Positions 37,329 through 48,900 of a stretch of DNA of 64,000 nt are shown here, in pieces. Within the stretch, counting starts at the first letter, position 1. Every line of letters begins with the position of its first letter. The notes under the pieces were generated by a model. It was not told where the DNA came from and did not search any database. It saw nothing but the letters and a program-made list of their open reading frames with translations. The DNA lies in contig CM043955.1 in assembly GCA_014529385.2 (NCBI GenBank), positions 138,559,108 through 138,623,107 on the forward strand. The letters are read 5' to 3'. Both the position numbers and the translations under genes were made by a program. This DNA is from Adiantum capillus-veneris (taxonomy: Eukaryota > Streptophyta > Polypodiopsida > Polypodiales > Pteridaceae).

Positions 37329-38943
37329 CTATAGAAAAACTCTCTTCATTAGGCTTGCAAGATGCATCAGAAACAGTTCTCTATCTTGTAGAGGCTCAAA
37401 ATCAAGTAGAGCATCATCCAACAACTGCATAAGGTCATCATCAGCTGCATCTGGACAAACTTGCTCATGCATGAATCTAGATTCATTGGTATCCTTAGAT
37501 TCTATAGTTGAGAACCCTTCCAAAGCTTCGTCCAATAAGCACATAAGATCTAGGTCCACCACTTGAGAAGCTTCCTCCATCCTGCACATCTGAGGCTGCT
37601 GTAAACTAAGATGTCCACATATGACATGCATAATAAACACATTTGCTGTAAAATTCTCTTCAAGTCTTTCACCCTCGTCCAAGTATCTTTTGCTCTTCTG
37701 TAGCACAAAGTTCAACATGCACATTGGAAATTTCATCTACTCCCTTGTCTGTATCATCGGCACAATGAAACCAATCATATTCAACACCTAGAGATTGCAC
37801 TTCATTATGCACCCACGCTAAATAAGCATCATAAACTTCATGATCATTCTACCATAGTGTGCCCTGTGTCACAAAATCTTGATAAATAATAAGTATGCAA
37901 CCCCTCTAAATCATCACCAAATTCAGGAGCAGTTTACCACATCGGTAGCTCTGGGTCACAAAAACTTGTCAAAGAAGGAGTCTGCACCCCCTCTGAATCA
38001 GCATTTTGCAGATCTTCAAACACATACTCTGGCTTAACCAAGTCCTCAAAATCTGGTATATCCAAATTCGAGAAATCTGGTATACCCAGATCCATGGTTG
38101 TGCTTCTCTCAATTGCACCCTTGCGTTGACCTATAACATCTGTATCATCAATCAACTCTATGGTAGAATCTGTACCAAAAAAAAATTTCTCTAATTTTGA
38201 GTCAGTAGCAAAAGTATCAGTTGTAACTGAATCTTCATGCATGTCTACTTGAATATGGTTGCACTCATTCACCTGCACAATTTCTTCTTGATCTTTAGCC
38301 ACTTCGTTGTTTTGATCCCCTGATTTCTTTTCCTCCTGTACTGCATGTATAGGTTCTTTGCAAATTCACCTTGTGTATATTGAGGCTGTAGAGCCTCGCC
38401 CTCAAAGACTTCTACTTCATGTAAGGCATCTGCTAAACCCAGCTTTTCATACACAGCTTCAACTATATCTTCATCATTAGCCTGTAATAATAAGAAGGTA
38501 GCATCTATTCTTGATAGCTTGCATAATGATCATAACTTACTTGTACAATAGCTTCTTTGAATTATTCCCAATCGTTGTTGCAGGCTTTGGTAACCTCTTT
38601 GAATCTGCTCCTTCAAATCTGAACTCACTAACTGCTCAAAGTATCTGATCATTAACTCTTCTCGTATCCCTCTTAACTTGGTTTCCGACTCATAACACTC
38701 TAGGTAGCCCTCTGGATCATAACCATCGAAGACTCGTCGCCTCTCGTCGTATACCGCATCTAAAGATGCATCCAAAGCTTCATCCATTTGATTCTTCTTC
38801 TTCTTCATGGTCTCCATTTCAAGCAGAGATCCTTGAAGCAATAGAAGGATCTTCAAAAAATATGGAACTATTGGCTTATCATCAAAACCATTTGCACCAC
38901 TTAACTCTCCAATCAACTTCATCATATGCTCTAAATTCTCCAT
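37329..38943 (-). pseudogene. Acidic protein-coding region of element D with a likely intron
   Basis: Minus-strand blocks follow in order. The first (38943-38550) starts MENLEHMMKLIGELSG and includes DGYDPEGYLECYESETKLRG. A frame change near 38600 leads to KEVTKACNNDWE and FKEAIVQ. A GT-AG gap at 38540-38482 joins this to ANDEDIVEAVYEKLGLADAL. Acidic blocks follow (KDQEEIVQVNECNHIQVDM; PDFSNLDIPDFEDLVKPEYV). The last block (37736-37330) has two copies of an LMxLLDxALxxF motif (DLMCLLDEALEGF, DLMQLLDDALLDF). I recognise no family. The protein is acidic and soluble-looking. Captured host sequence, or a lineage-specific element ORF, are both possible. Confidence 0.45.
38482..38540 (-). other. 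Candidate 59-bp GT-AG intron
   Basis: On the minus strand a GTAAGT donor (38540-38535) and a TTATTATTACAG acceptor (ending 38482) bound 59 bases with in-frame stops. Joining the flanks in the KEAIVQ frame gives KEAIVQ-ANDEDIVEA, continuous acidic coding sequence. It is near the minimum length of plant introns. Seen by eye only. Confidence 0.45.
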
Positions 38944-38966
38944 CTATACCTCACTCCGGCTCGGTT

Positions 38967-38983
38967 TCACGTCGGGTTCACCA
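38967..38983 (-). other. Candidate primer-binding site of element D
   Basis: TGGTGAACCCGACGTGA on the minus strand begins four bases after the right repeat's inner end. It has the TGG start expected from pairing with a tRNA CCA end; the tRNA is not identified. Confidence 0.5.
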
Positions 38984-38987
38984 AATA

Positions 38988-39716
38988 TGTCGGGGGATAT
39001 GTGTTCGAAATGTGAGCCAGGAAGGCGCGGGGACTCTAGCTGTGGGAGGTGTGAAAGAGCGAGAACATCAGACACTGAAAGCTCTAACAATCACCATAAT
39101 CAACAATTAATTGAGTAAACCTTTCGGTACAACTTAATCGATCTCCAAGGCGGGCTGTTAGCAACACCGTCACTCGGATTAACTGAAAATTAGGAGTTTA
39201 AGCTTCTTTTACAAGATTAAGCGGGCCATTAGCGGCTCCAAGGCTTATCAAAATGATTAATCAATTTTAAGTTGATGACAGTGATAATTTTCCTCCATGT
39301 CGCTTTTCCTACATCAATTGCCCTCAAGAAAACTCTCTCCTCTGTTGTGGTCAAGAGTTCTCAAAACTCTCGTTTAATTATCGTTATTCTCCTCTTCAAT
39401 TGCTGACAAGAGCTTTGCAAAAAGCTCTCTAAACTCCCTTTGTCTTTGTGTCCCCTTGTTGGAAACAATTCAAACTCGATTTGTCTCTATCTCTAATTTC
39501 TTCTACCATAATTGCCAACAATAAGCTCCACTCTTCTCCTCTGAATGTCTTGCTCGGATTGCCCTTGGTGCATCCTTGTCTTTCTTAGTCGAGAGATAGA
39601 GAGATAGAGATCTCCTAGCTCCCTCCTCCCCTTGAACTTGCTTATCAAGCATTTATGTGCTTCAACTTTCTTCTTGCCTCGTGCCTTGCAAGCCTCGGGC
39701 CTCACCCTTCTTCATG

Positions 39717-39783
<67 letters not shown>

Positions 39784-40271
39784 ATGGCTTCCTTTCTTGT
39801 TCAAGCAACAGCTCATTCCATTCTTCTCCTCCTCAATACTACCTCACAATCTCTTGCTCCTTCCCCACGTTCATTCCCTATATATAACCCCCTTCTATTT
39901 TTAGCTTCCCCACCTACCAGGGAGCCAGGGAGCATAAAAACTATCCCCTGATGATGTGGCAATGGGTAGGATGATAACACGAAATTCGACGGGAGAGGGG
40001 CCAAAATTTTGCACGTTGGTGAGCTCGTCAAAATCCACTTCTTGTGCATCATCATCGGAGCAACACAACGCCGGGCACGAGCTCCTCATTCCCCCTCCAC
40101 GCTACCTGTGCTGCCTGCTCACGCCATGCCTCCTTAATTTTTTCTTCTTCCACACTAAATCCCTTATTTTAGTTTAATGGGAGGTATTTGAGCCTATCCC
40201 CTTAGGATGTCGGCTCCCCATGGGCACCACATTGGGCATACATATCGGGTAAAGCATTGTTAAGCACAACA
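38988..40271 (-). repeat. Right LTR-like repeat of element D
   Basis: Matches 35067-36308; the expanded (GA)n tract at 39720-39782 accounts for part of the length difference. Confidence 0.75.
39720..39782. repeat. (GA)n microsatellite inside element D repeat
   Basis: About 31 units here against about 13 in the left repeat, showing expansion after duplication. Confidence 0.97.
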
Positions 40272-41158
40272 TTCAATAGGCATTCCATTCGCACTCAGTG
40301 AAAATAGCCCACAGCTCCTTGCCGCAGCCAAGTTGGGCATTCCCTGCAATTATTACATTCCAAGAGATGACATTTTGGACACGAAGCTCTTGAAAAACCT
40401 GGTGTGCTTTCGTACGGCACCACATTTGGCACATAATTCACCCGAGGCATTTCCTTGCAAACCATTGGATTGTGTATCAATTAGCATGATAAGTTCAGAT
40501 CAAAGCATTTCGGAGCACAGTGATGACACAAATATTGACTAGAGTAGTGCCGAGTTCAAATCCTCTCACATATATAATTATTAGTGCACCGCAAAAGATA
40601 ACGTTCCAAAACTTGGTTGAAGTCAAAAATTCCCAAATGGCACACTGATCGAGCTGACCAGACTGGTACGAAACTTGCCCCTAGTGAAATATAATTTGGC
40701 GATATCTTGGTAACCATAACTCCGATCACTAATTTAAAAAGACCCCCACGCTCCACAAAGTGAGCACTTTAGGCCCATGCATTCACTTCATCTTAAACCT
40801 CTCAGATGCAGTTGCTCAATCCGGTACGGATCTGCATCAACTTCAACTTCAAACTAACATAACTTCCTCACCTCCAATTGACGAGTCCTAAAGACAAGCC
40901 GGTAGAGCACTTCAAGCACTACAGTTCTAGATCATAAACTCCCATCCATGCTCACTTCAAACATACTCTTTTTTAGCATCATTAAGGCATCTGTTGGCCC
41001 TTTAAAGCGGCATCTAGCATACATTAATCATTAAACTTGGCATGTTAACAAGCCCTGATCAGTGGTCAATAAATGTGTAGGCTTCAAATAAGCTTAGCTT
41101 GCATTTCTTTGCTCTTTTTCCCATCATGGAAGCGGAGCATCATGACACGGGCAACGAA

Positions 41159-41161
<3 letters not shown>
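40272..41161. other. Unassigned sequence
   Basis: No coding sequence or repeat pair recognised. Style (short exon-free, AT-moderate) resembles decayed LTR sequence, but no partner is present. Confidence 0.4.

Positions 41162-41253
<92 letters not shown>
41162..41253. repeat. (GA)n microsatellite abutting a LINE 3' end
   Basis: About 46 units with one interruption. It begins where the LINE 3' end (GATAATAGAACT on the minus strand) stops. Confidence 0.97.
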
Positions 41254-41679
41254 TAGTTCTATTATCATCCTTGGAGGTCAAATATGACCTATGGGACCAA
41301 ATTACATGTCAAGAGGTGTGGGTGAAGGTCATAAGTGGCCCCCGATGCTCAAAAATGGCTGAAATGAGCGTCGCAATAGAGAGTCCACATCGTGGTTGGG
41401 AGAGGAAGGTATGTAGGGAGAGCTCATGGCTGAATATATGGGGAAAAGAGGACCTAATGTGGTCAAAAACTGAGCACTCAAGTAGTGTGTGGTACTCACT
41501 CTCTCGCACTTGACGAGGGCATAAGGTGCAAAGTCGATGAGACTCCTCGCCAGTGCCCCAACGTCCTGTCTCGTAGCGTAGAGATTGGGAGCTAAGACAA
41601 ATGGAGGCAATGGTGCAGATCTCACTCAATGGAATGGGCTCAAGGATGTAGGGATGGGTTTGATTACCTCGTTCGGAGA

Positions 41680-41683
<4 letters not shown>
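41254..41683 (-). pseudogene. LINE 3' fragment (C-terminal zinc domain and tail)
   Basis: On the minus strand this matches 60385-60823 of the nested LINE closely. It encodes the RT C-terminal domain, including CTLCPRQVRESEYHTLLEC (a CX2C...H...C zinc motif), and ends GATAATAGAACT with no poly(A). The 5' truncation point falls within CTTCTTCTC. Both sides are (CT/GA)n: 41162-41253 and 41684-41754. The coding frame matches the other copy with point differences. This is a 5'-truncated LINE insertion. Confidence 0.88.
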
Positions 41684-41738
<55 letters not shown>

Positions 41739-41754
41739 AGAGAGAGAGAGAGAA
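41684..41754. repeat. (GA)n microsatellite, interrupted, on the LINE fragment's 5' side
   Basis: GA units with a TGAA interruption at 41735-41738. Confidence 0.95.
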
Positions 41755-41895
41755 GGCTTGTGAATCTTCTTGGTTGTAGAAGGGAAATTGTGCAGAGGAA
41801 TACACATGCACACATTCTTGAATTCACTCGACAGTGTTTTCTCCGTCACTTTCGGGTCGACTTTGACGGATTGGCTTCTTTGGCATTGATTCGCG

Positions 41896-41897
<2 letters not shown>

Positions 41898-41958
<61 letters not shown>
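41898..41958. repeat. (GA)n microsatellite
   Basis: About 30 units, 143 bases from the preceding tract. Confidence 0.97.
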
Positions 41959-41960
<2 letters not shown>

Positions 41961-42452
41961 CACTTTCTATCTCAGCATTCCATATCGACATCAGACCTTG
42001 CATCGATGTATTTCTCCAGCATTTTTTCTCAACATCGACTTTCCTACGGAGGAGCGATTTCCCACGGACGACAACGCTCATGACATGCGTGGGTGAGATA
42101 CTTCTATCATAGAGAAGTGACATGCGGCATCAGCATCAAGCACATCGATTACACTTTATGGCATAGTTCTAGTCTCGATCGACAAGGTAGCTATTCAACT
42201 AGTGCATTTTCGTCCGGCGACGAAACCGGCATCAACTTCCTAGTCTACACTAACATGCAGGTTTACAAGGGGGGCTTTTGAGTCCAAATACACTCGATTT
42301 CTCCAGTTTTATAGACATGCGGAGGTACAGTGTCTTTTTTAGGCAGTTTTGGAAATCATTTTGGTGGCAGTCTCTCTGCAGATGGTCATGCGTTGATAGA
42401 TGCATACTTTCTTGAGCATACACAGTGCCAATGAGCTCTTTTTGAGAGCAAA
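41959..42452. other. Unassigned sequence
   Basis: No gene or repeat partner recognised between the microsatellite and the truncated copia LTR. Confidence 0.4.
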
Positions 42453-43733
42453 TATTAGGGTTGCAGAGAAACGCACATAGCTTGAAGAAGATGAAGGAAG
42501 CTCAAGACACACAACTGAGAGTGTATTACTTAGTCTCCAATGGAAAGATAGATAGCCCTAGAGTGATGGGCGTATATACAATGCACGGGGGAAAAACCCT
42601 CCTAAAGAGGGAAAAAATGCCCCGACGGTTGTAGTGTGTTCACACACATCACTACCACATGTATATGGTAACAAATCCCCCCTAGAGTGATGCGGTGAAC
42701 GAGAGCAGGCACATGGGTAAAGGGAAGTTCCATGCCCTGATGACATGATCAGTCCACAAAGGGGAGTAAGACCAAAGCTTTGCGGAAAGCTTCGAGCTTC
42801 TCACGAGACAATGCCTTTGTGAAAAGATCTGCAAGGTTGTCCTGTGTTGGCACATAAGCCAAGCTGATCTCTCTTGTTGAGAGCCTCTCCCTGACATAGT
42901 GGTAATGCACCTCAATGTGCTTTACGCGAGCATGAAAAACTGGGTTCCTCGCAACTGCCAATGCGCTCTGACTGTCAGTGTAGATAGTGTTAGTAGTGTC
43001 CTGTCCAGCACCCAAATTAGCCATAAGGCGTCTGAGCCATATACACTCAACCGTAGCTTTGAAAATTGCCATGTACTCAGCCTCACAACTCGAAGTGGCC
43101 ACAATAGGTTGCTTCTTACTCAACCATGATATACATGAACTGCCAAGCATGAAACAGAAACCACTTGTGGACACTCGCGTGTCAAAACAACCAGCCCAAT
43201 CTGAGTCTAAAAAAGCATGTAAGTTTGGTGGCAATGATCCTCCCTTGGGATAAAACAAGCCGAGATGTAAAGTGCCACTAAGATAGTGGAAAATCCTCTT
43301 AACAGCCTGCTAATGCTTAGACCCTGGGCTATGCATAAATCTGCTGACCTGTGAGACTGCAAACTGAATATCCGACCTCGTGCTACATACATAAATGAGG
43401 AAACCAATAGCAATTTGGTAAAGAGTGACATTTGCAGGATCACCAATATCATGAAGACTTAGTTTCAAACCTATTTCCATGGGAGTGGCAATAGGTTTGC
43501 ATTCCTCAAGTCCAAACTTACATAACAATGTCTATATGTAACTTTTCTGACACAAGGAAATACCACCATCACACTGCTTAAATTGTATGCCCAAGTAATG
43601 ATCCAACAGCCCCAAATATTTCATGTTGAACGTAGCATTCAAATCAGCCTTAAATTCAGCAATTTGTCTCTCATTGGTCTAGCGAACGGCAAATCATCTA
43701 CATAAATAACCACAAAGAGAAGTACATCACCCT
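42453..43733 (-). mobile_element. Truncated copia (RT end, RNase H and 3' LTR), minus strand
   Basis: Same family as 28610-33786. The 3' LTR is 42453-42673, missing its last ~12 bases. The inner part encodes the end of RT (VVIYVDDL, HYLGIQFKQCDGG) and all of RNase H (SDWAGCFDTRVSTSG, ATSSCEAEYM, TKALSREKLEAF). Stops interrupt RT (for example before TLLCKFG and QAVKR), but RNase H is open for 169 codons (43258-42749). It is cut at ~43733, just inside RT, and fused to unrelated copia sequence in the opposite orientation. Confidence 0.9.
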
Positions 43734-44586
43734 GTTAGTTCATGCGTTGATTTTTTCATGTCGGGTTTGGGATTATGCTCCCCGTACAGAGAAAAATCTT
43801 TTGGTTTTTCTCGTGAGTTGACTATATGCGTTCTTGGCACATGTGACTGCTTACATCCAGTGATTCTGTTGCACTTTGTCTTGATTTTCTACTCCTATTT
43901 TAGGGAAAACTCTGTGGAAGTCCTTCCAAAAAATTTTGCCTTAAATCTTTGGTCATTTCTTAGTGATTTTCTCTTGAGTTATGGCTGTTGGTAGTGCTTC
44001 AAAAAGGGAAGACTACTTCATAAATAAGTTTGATGGCACAAACTTTACGTTTTGGAAGCAACGTATGCTTGATGTCTTGGTCAACAAGGGTCTGGCAATG
44101 CCTTTGAAATAGCGTGGAGACAATGCTTACATTGATGATCAGTGGGAAGAGTTGGATGCTCGTCCTATGGCCACGATTAGATTAGATCTTGGCAAGACCA
44201 TATTCTTCACAATTATGGACAAGACTACAGCACAAGAGCTTTGGGACTCTGTGCAACTTAGGATGGTAAAAGTGCTTCTAACAAAGTTTTCTTAATGAAG
44301 AAACTTATGCGTTTGAATATGAAACAAGGCAATGTCAGTGCACACTTAAATGAGTTCAATAACATCTTTTCTCATCTGACATCAAAAGCATTGAATCTTG
44401 ATGAGATGAAGGCCATTTTCTTGCTATGCTCTTTGCCTTCTTCTTGGGATACATTCAATACTATGATTAGTAACTCCGCATCGGGCGGTAAACTAAAGTT
44501 CAGTGATGTTTCTAGTGCATTGCTCACTGAGGAGATTAGACGTCAATCTCTCGATAGTGGTGGGCATGGAGATGCATATATGGAAA
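43734..44586 (+). mobile_element. copia C: leader and gag fragment
   Basis: About 250 bases of leader followed by copia gag; abruptly ended at 44586 by the LTR of copia B. The remainder of this element should lie beyond the right end of the window. Its own LTR and primer site were not found. Confidence 0.7.
43981..44586 (+). pseudogene. copia C Gag, broken
   Basis: Starts MAVGSASKREDYFINKFDG with FTFWKQRMLDVLVNKG, a classic copia Gag N-terminus. An in-frame TAG lies at 44110 and a frameshift near 44260-44290. The following frame reads KLMRLNMKQGNVSAHLNEFN, FLLCSLPSSWD and SDVSSALLTEEIRR, the UBN2-like capsid part of copia Gag. It ends GHGDAYME, interrupted by the LTR at 44587 before the zinc knuckle. 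Confidence 0.85.
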
Positions 44587-44758
44587 TGTTGGGATAAAGG
44601 CGCTCCCCTTTTGCCCGGCCCGGGCGTTCAGTGTTTGATCGCCCACTGTGTATACACACTTCCTTATTCTTTCAATAGATAAGAATAAGGAGCTCCTCAC
44701 TGACTAGTTCCTGAGGTTGCTCCACCCACATCCTGTGTTCTCTCTCTCTCTCTCTCTC
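44587..44758 (+). repeat. copia B 5' LTR, first part
   Basis: Starts like the 3' LTR at 63909 and is related to the copia A LTR (shared CCACCCACATC block before the CT run). It ends in a (TC)10 run at 44739-44758 that forms the junction with the LINE. Confidence 0.82.
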
Positions 44759-44793
44759 GCACGCTTGTGAATAAGCTTTTGGAATTGTAACGG

Positions 44794-45937
44794 TGTGAGC
44801 GGGATGAAAACACACACAGCGCCTCTATAACGACCCGACACACACTCTTGGGAAGATACACACACACACTAGGGGGCACCACTCGGCTTATACAACACAC
44901 CTGGCCGAGACAGGAAACACACCTATGGAGTGAGAGGAGAGAGATTATCCACTTGCCCACTCCACACAGAGACACACACACACACACACACCCAAAAAAA
45001 CTCAGCTCAAAAGAGGAGAATTTCTGATGTTTAGATACAATTGAGCTTGGGCCAACACCAATGGGGCAAATAGCTCACACAATATAGGTAAAATAAGCCA
45101 GATACAATCACAAACTAGAGCAGAAACTTCGCTCATAGGAGAAACTTACACAGAAAAACAGCAGGAAAAGAGTGAGGAATTTGGCAAAATGGACAGCGCC
45201 ATCGCGTCCGGAACGGCCCAAAACCCCAGTCTACAATGTCAAAGTGCTCAAATCCGACCTCGGATGAGCAGTTTAGGGCCAAAACAGGCTCCAAAATGGG
45301 CAAAAACACACCTGCGGCTGTTCCTCTTCTCTTCTCCACGTTTTTTCTAGTCTTCTCTCTGTTTTTTCAGTTCCCACACTTAGATTTATTAGTTGGGCAC
45401 CCTTGGCCTTTTAGATGACCTCAAACGGACCTCGAACAGGCCAAAAACTGACCTCACAGTGCATAGTTGTCACCTTTTTGCATCATTCGCACACCTGGCA
45501 CTCAGCTTTTTTCCAATAATGCATCTCGCCACCACGTGAAGTGGCCCCAAAAAGTGGTCCTAATGATGACCTTTCTGCATAACTCTCACGAGAAAACACC
45601 CACATTGTGTCCGTACTCATCCGCGTGCAAATATTGACCTCGTTCGCCCTCCTGACGCCACTAGATGCCATCTAACGCACCTGCTTACCTCATGTCGTCG
45701 GCCCGTGGATAGCTTCCTCGAGAAGTTTTACGCGCTATAAACTCCTCATTATTGTAGAAAAAACATACTGGTACTGGTGATAGTGAAAATTGATGCACTA
45801 TGTACATGCTGTCCTACCTGTACACATGTGGGCCCCACGTAACCACCTGGCTATGGAAATTGGGCAATCCTTTATTCGATGCACCATGCATGTGTATGTA
45901 CATATGCGCAATCCCTGGCTCCAAAAAACTCCTGACA
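44794..45937 (-). repeat. 3' LTR of intact gypsy
   Basis: 1144 bases, TGTGAGCG to TCCTGACA on the plus strand. The last ~30 bases of the interior (45938-45968) contain a purine-rich minus-strand AGGGGATGGGC that serves as polypurine tract. Confidence 0.93.
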
Positions 45938-45968
45938 TAATTTGCCCATCCCCTAGCCTGCTAGATCA

Positions 45969-48900
45969 TTAAAGATCAGCAGCAGCAAAGAGAGATATGA
46001 GACTCGCCGCATCACAGGTCTCCTCATCCCTCACCAACACTGCTTGATCCACAGACAGCTCATCTTGCTCCACCATCATCAATCTAGCATGATACAATTT
46101 AAAACGCAACCCATTTACCCTTGACTTATGTAGAACACCATCCAGGTTAGCCAGCTGATATGTGCCATTTGGAAAACACTCCACTACCTTGAAAGGGCCT
46201 TCCCACTTAATTTGAAACTTCTTTTGGAAGGTGTTGTCCAGCTTACTATTGTAGCGCAAAACCAAGTCATGTTTCTTGATACCCTTACTTTTAACCTTTT
46301 CATTTATCTTTGTCAAAGCCTTATCTTGCATCTGCCCATAATGCTCCAATGCGCTCATCCTATCCAACTGGACCTCTTGTAACTGCAAGAGCCTCTCTTT
46401 GAATGCATCACTAGGCGACCCAAGCAACTTCTCTAACATCTTGACCGCAGGCAACTCTACCTCCACAGGAAATAGTGCTTCCTTTCCATACACCAAATGA
46501 AATGGAGTAAACCCTGTACCTGTCTTCACTGAAGTACGGTAAGCCCATAATGCACTAGGCAATTCCAAATCCCAATTCTTTCCTTGGTGCTCTGTCACTT
46601 TAGAAAGAATTTGTACCAACGCACCATTGAATCTTTCATTTAAGCCATTACACTGCGGGTAATAAGGAGTGGTATGTTGGTGCCTAATCTTCATCTTTGT
46701 GCATAAGAAGTCTAGCAGTTTAGCTCTAAATCCTGGCCCCTTATCTGAAAGTAGCTCTAATGGCACCCCAAACTTGCAACATATTTCATCATACACAAAT
46801 TTTTCCACATCCTTTACAGTGATCTGTTTTACTGCTATAGCCTCTGCCCATCTAGAGAGACAATCCACTACCGTCAAGATATAGCTTTTGCCCCTGCTTG
46901 TGATAGGTAACGGGCCTATTGCATCAATCCCCCACTTTTCAAACACATCAAACGCCATAATGGTTTTTCGTAGCTCTGGCTCCAACACTCTCTTCCCAAA
47001 TGCTTGACATCTATTGCAAGACCTACACCAATGGTGAACATCCTTGTGCAAACTAGGCCATACATACCCCTCTTGCAAAATCTTATGCAAGGTGATCTTT
47101 AGAGCAAAATGGCCACCACATGCGCCTTCATGATTCTCTTCCAACACTCTGTAAAGCTCCTCCCGCCAAGGTACACGTCTCAACACGAGATCAGCCCCTT
47201 TCATGTATAAGACATCACCAATCAATTTGTACCTATATGCTCTACGCACAAAGCCATACTTCTTAGACTTCTGAATCTCCTTTGGAATGATTCCTGTTAG
47301 CAAAAACTCCTCTTCTTGAGCCAAACTTTCCCGGCCATGATAAAGAGGTAAATTGGTCCTCAACACGAATAACTCCCCAATCATGCCTTGAGCTGCTTCA
47401 TGTGCCTCTCCATTTAGAGCACGTTCAATGTGTCTGATGCTCCATGCTTCGAACTTTTTTAACAGGCCTTTAATTCTGAAGCACATTTCCTTCAATGAGG
47501 TGTTCTTGCTCTTCCACACACCCAGCACTTGCTTCACCACTAACAAGGCATCACCTTTTATGCTCAACCTTCGAACCCCATGCTCCAAACAAATGTGTAA
47601 TCCGGCTTCCAATGTAGCATATTCAGCCTCATTGTTACTATGCGCATCCAATTTGAACCCTCTCTTGCATACTAGCTTCCCCTCTGGATCATAAAGTGCT
47701 ATACCCCCTGAAGCTGCATCATGGCTCTTTCTGTATGAACCATCAAAGAACAACACATGTGCATTGCTGACCTGTGGCACTTCTTCAACTACCTTTATCA
47801 CCACCTCTTCCTTAACAATAAGGGGATTCTCCTTGTAGGTCAACAAATCAGCTAGGGTAGCCCTTGTACTATCTTCCACTAGAAAAGAGAACTCAAACTC
47901 TTGCAGCTCAATTACCCATTTCTTCACCACATTTGACATGTTAGTACCATTAATTAACTGTGGCAAAAAGGCATAACTCGTCAAGAAAACAAAAGGCCGT
48001 GGTAGCAAGTAATGACGAAATCGTCGACAAGCAAATATTACACTGGCCATCACTAGCTCTACTTCCGATAACTTTCTCTCCGCTACCAACTTCACTCGGC
48101 TTGCACAATACACTGGCCTCATATAATGGCTGCCCTTCCCCTTTTGCAATAGCATGGTTCCAATGGCATCATCCCCTACTGATGGATTTACATAAAAAAC
48201 TTTCTCCCAATCAGGAGCCTGCATGGCTGACAACCCCCCTAACACCTCTTTCACCTCTTGAAACACTTCTTCACACTTGTCATCCCATTGCAATGGATCA
48301 TGCTTTGCCACTTGCTGTAATGGATAAAGAAGCCGCGAAGACAATGGAATAAACCGTGCCATGTACTTCACTTTGTGTATAAAGGTTGCCAATTGCTTCG
48401 TACTCATAGGTGATGGAAGAAGAATAATAGACTTCACCTTATCTGGATCAGCCTCAATGCCATTTTCTGACACCATATGGCCCAATAACTTTACCCTTGG
48501 CTGTGCTAGATGACATTTCTTTGGATTTAGTTGTCCTCCACATTCATCATATCGAGCCAATACCATCTGCAGCTTCTCATGGTGATCAGCCCTACTGCTA
48601 TAGACACAGAAGTCATCCATAAAAGCTTTAACACAACTACCAATGAATGGTTCCAACACCCAATTTGCTCTCTCTTGATAGAAGGAAGGTCCGTTTGACA
48701 ACCCAAATGGCAATACTGTGTAGCAATAGCAGCCCCATGGCGTAATAAAAGTTGTCTTTGTGCGGTCTTTAAGAGCAATCTTCAATTGAAAATAGCCTGA
48801 AAAACCATCACACACACTGTACCTCTCATAACCTGCCACTGAATCCAAGATCTGATCGATGAATGGAAGAGGATATGGGTTCTTCTTAGTGGCTGCGTTT

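Larger units (their letters stand above)
35067..40271 (-). mobile_element. Element D: LTR-type element with a non-TE-like interior
   Basis: Direct repeats 35067-36308 and 38988-40271 behave as LTRs, with ends TGTT/TGTC and AACA. A TGG-initial primer-site candidate on the minus strand (38967-38983) is four bases from the right repeat, giving minus orientation. The 2.7 kb interior has no gag, protease, RT or integrase motif I can recognise; instead it holds minus-strand acidic coding blocks and an apparent intron. No target duplication is visible (tccag on the left, ttcaa on the right), so the ends may be slightly off or one end rearranged. An alternative is a host gene segment between dispersed repeats. 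Confidence 0.6.

Noticed and set aside
48527-48778. Minor open frames within 45969-51317 on either strand
   Set aside because: They are shadows of the intact gypsy polyprotein.
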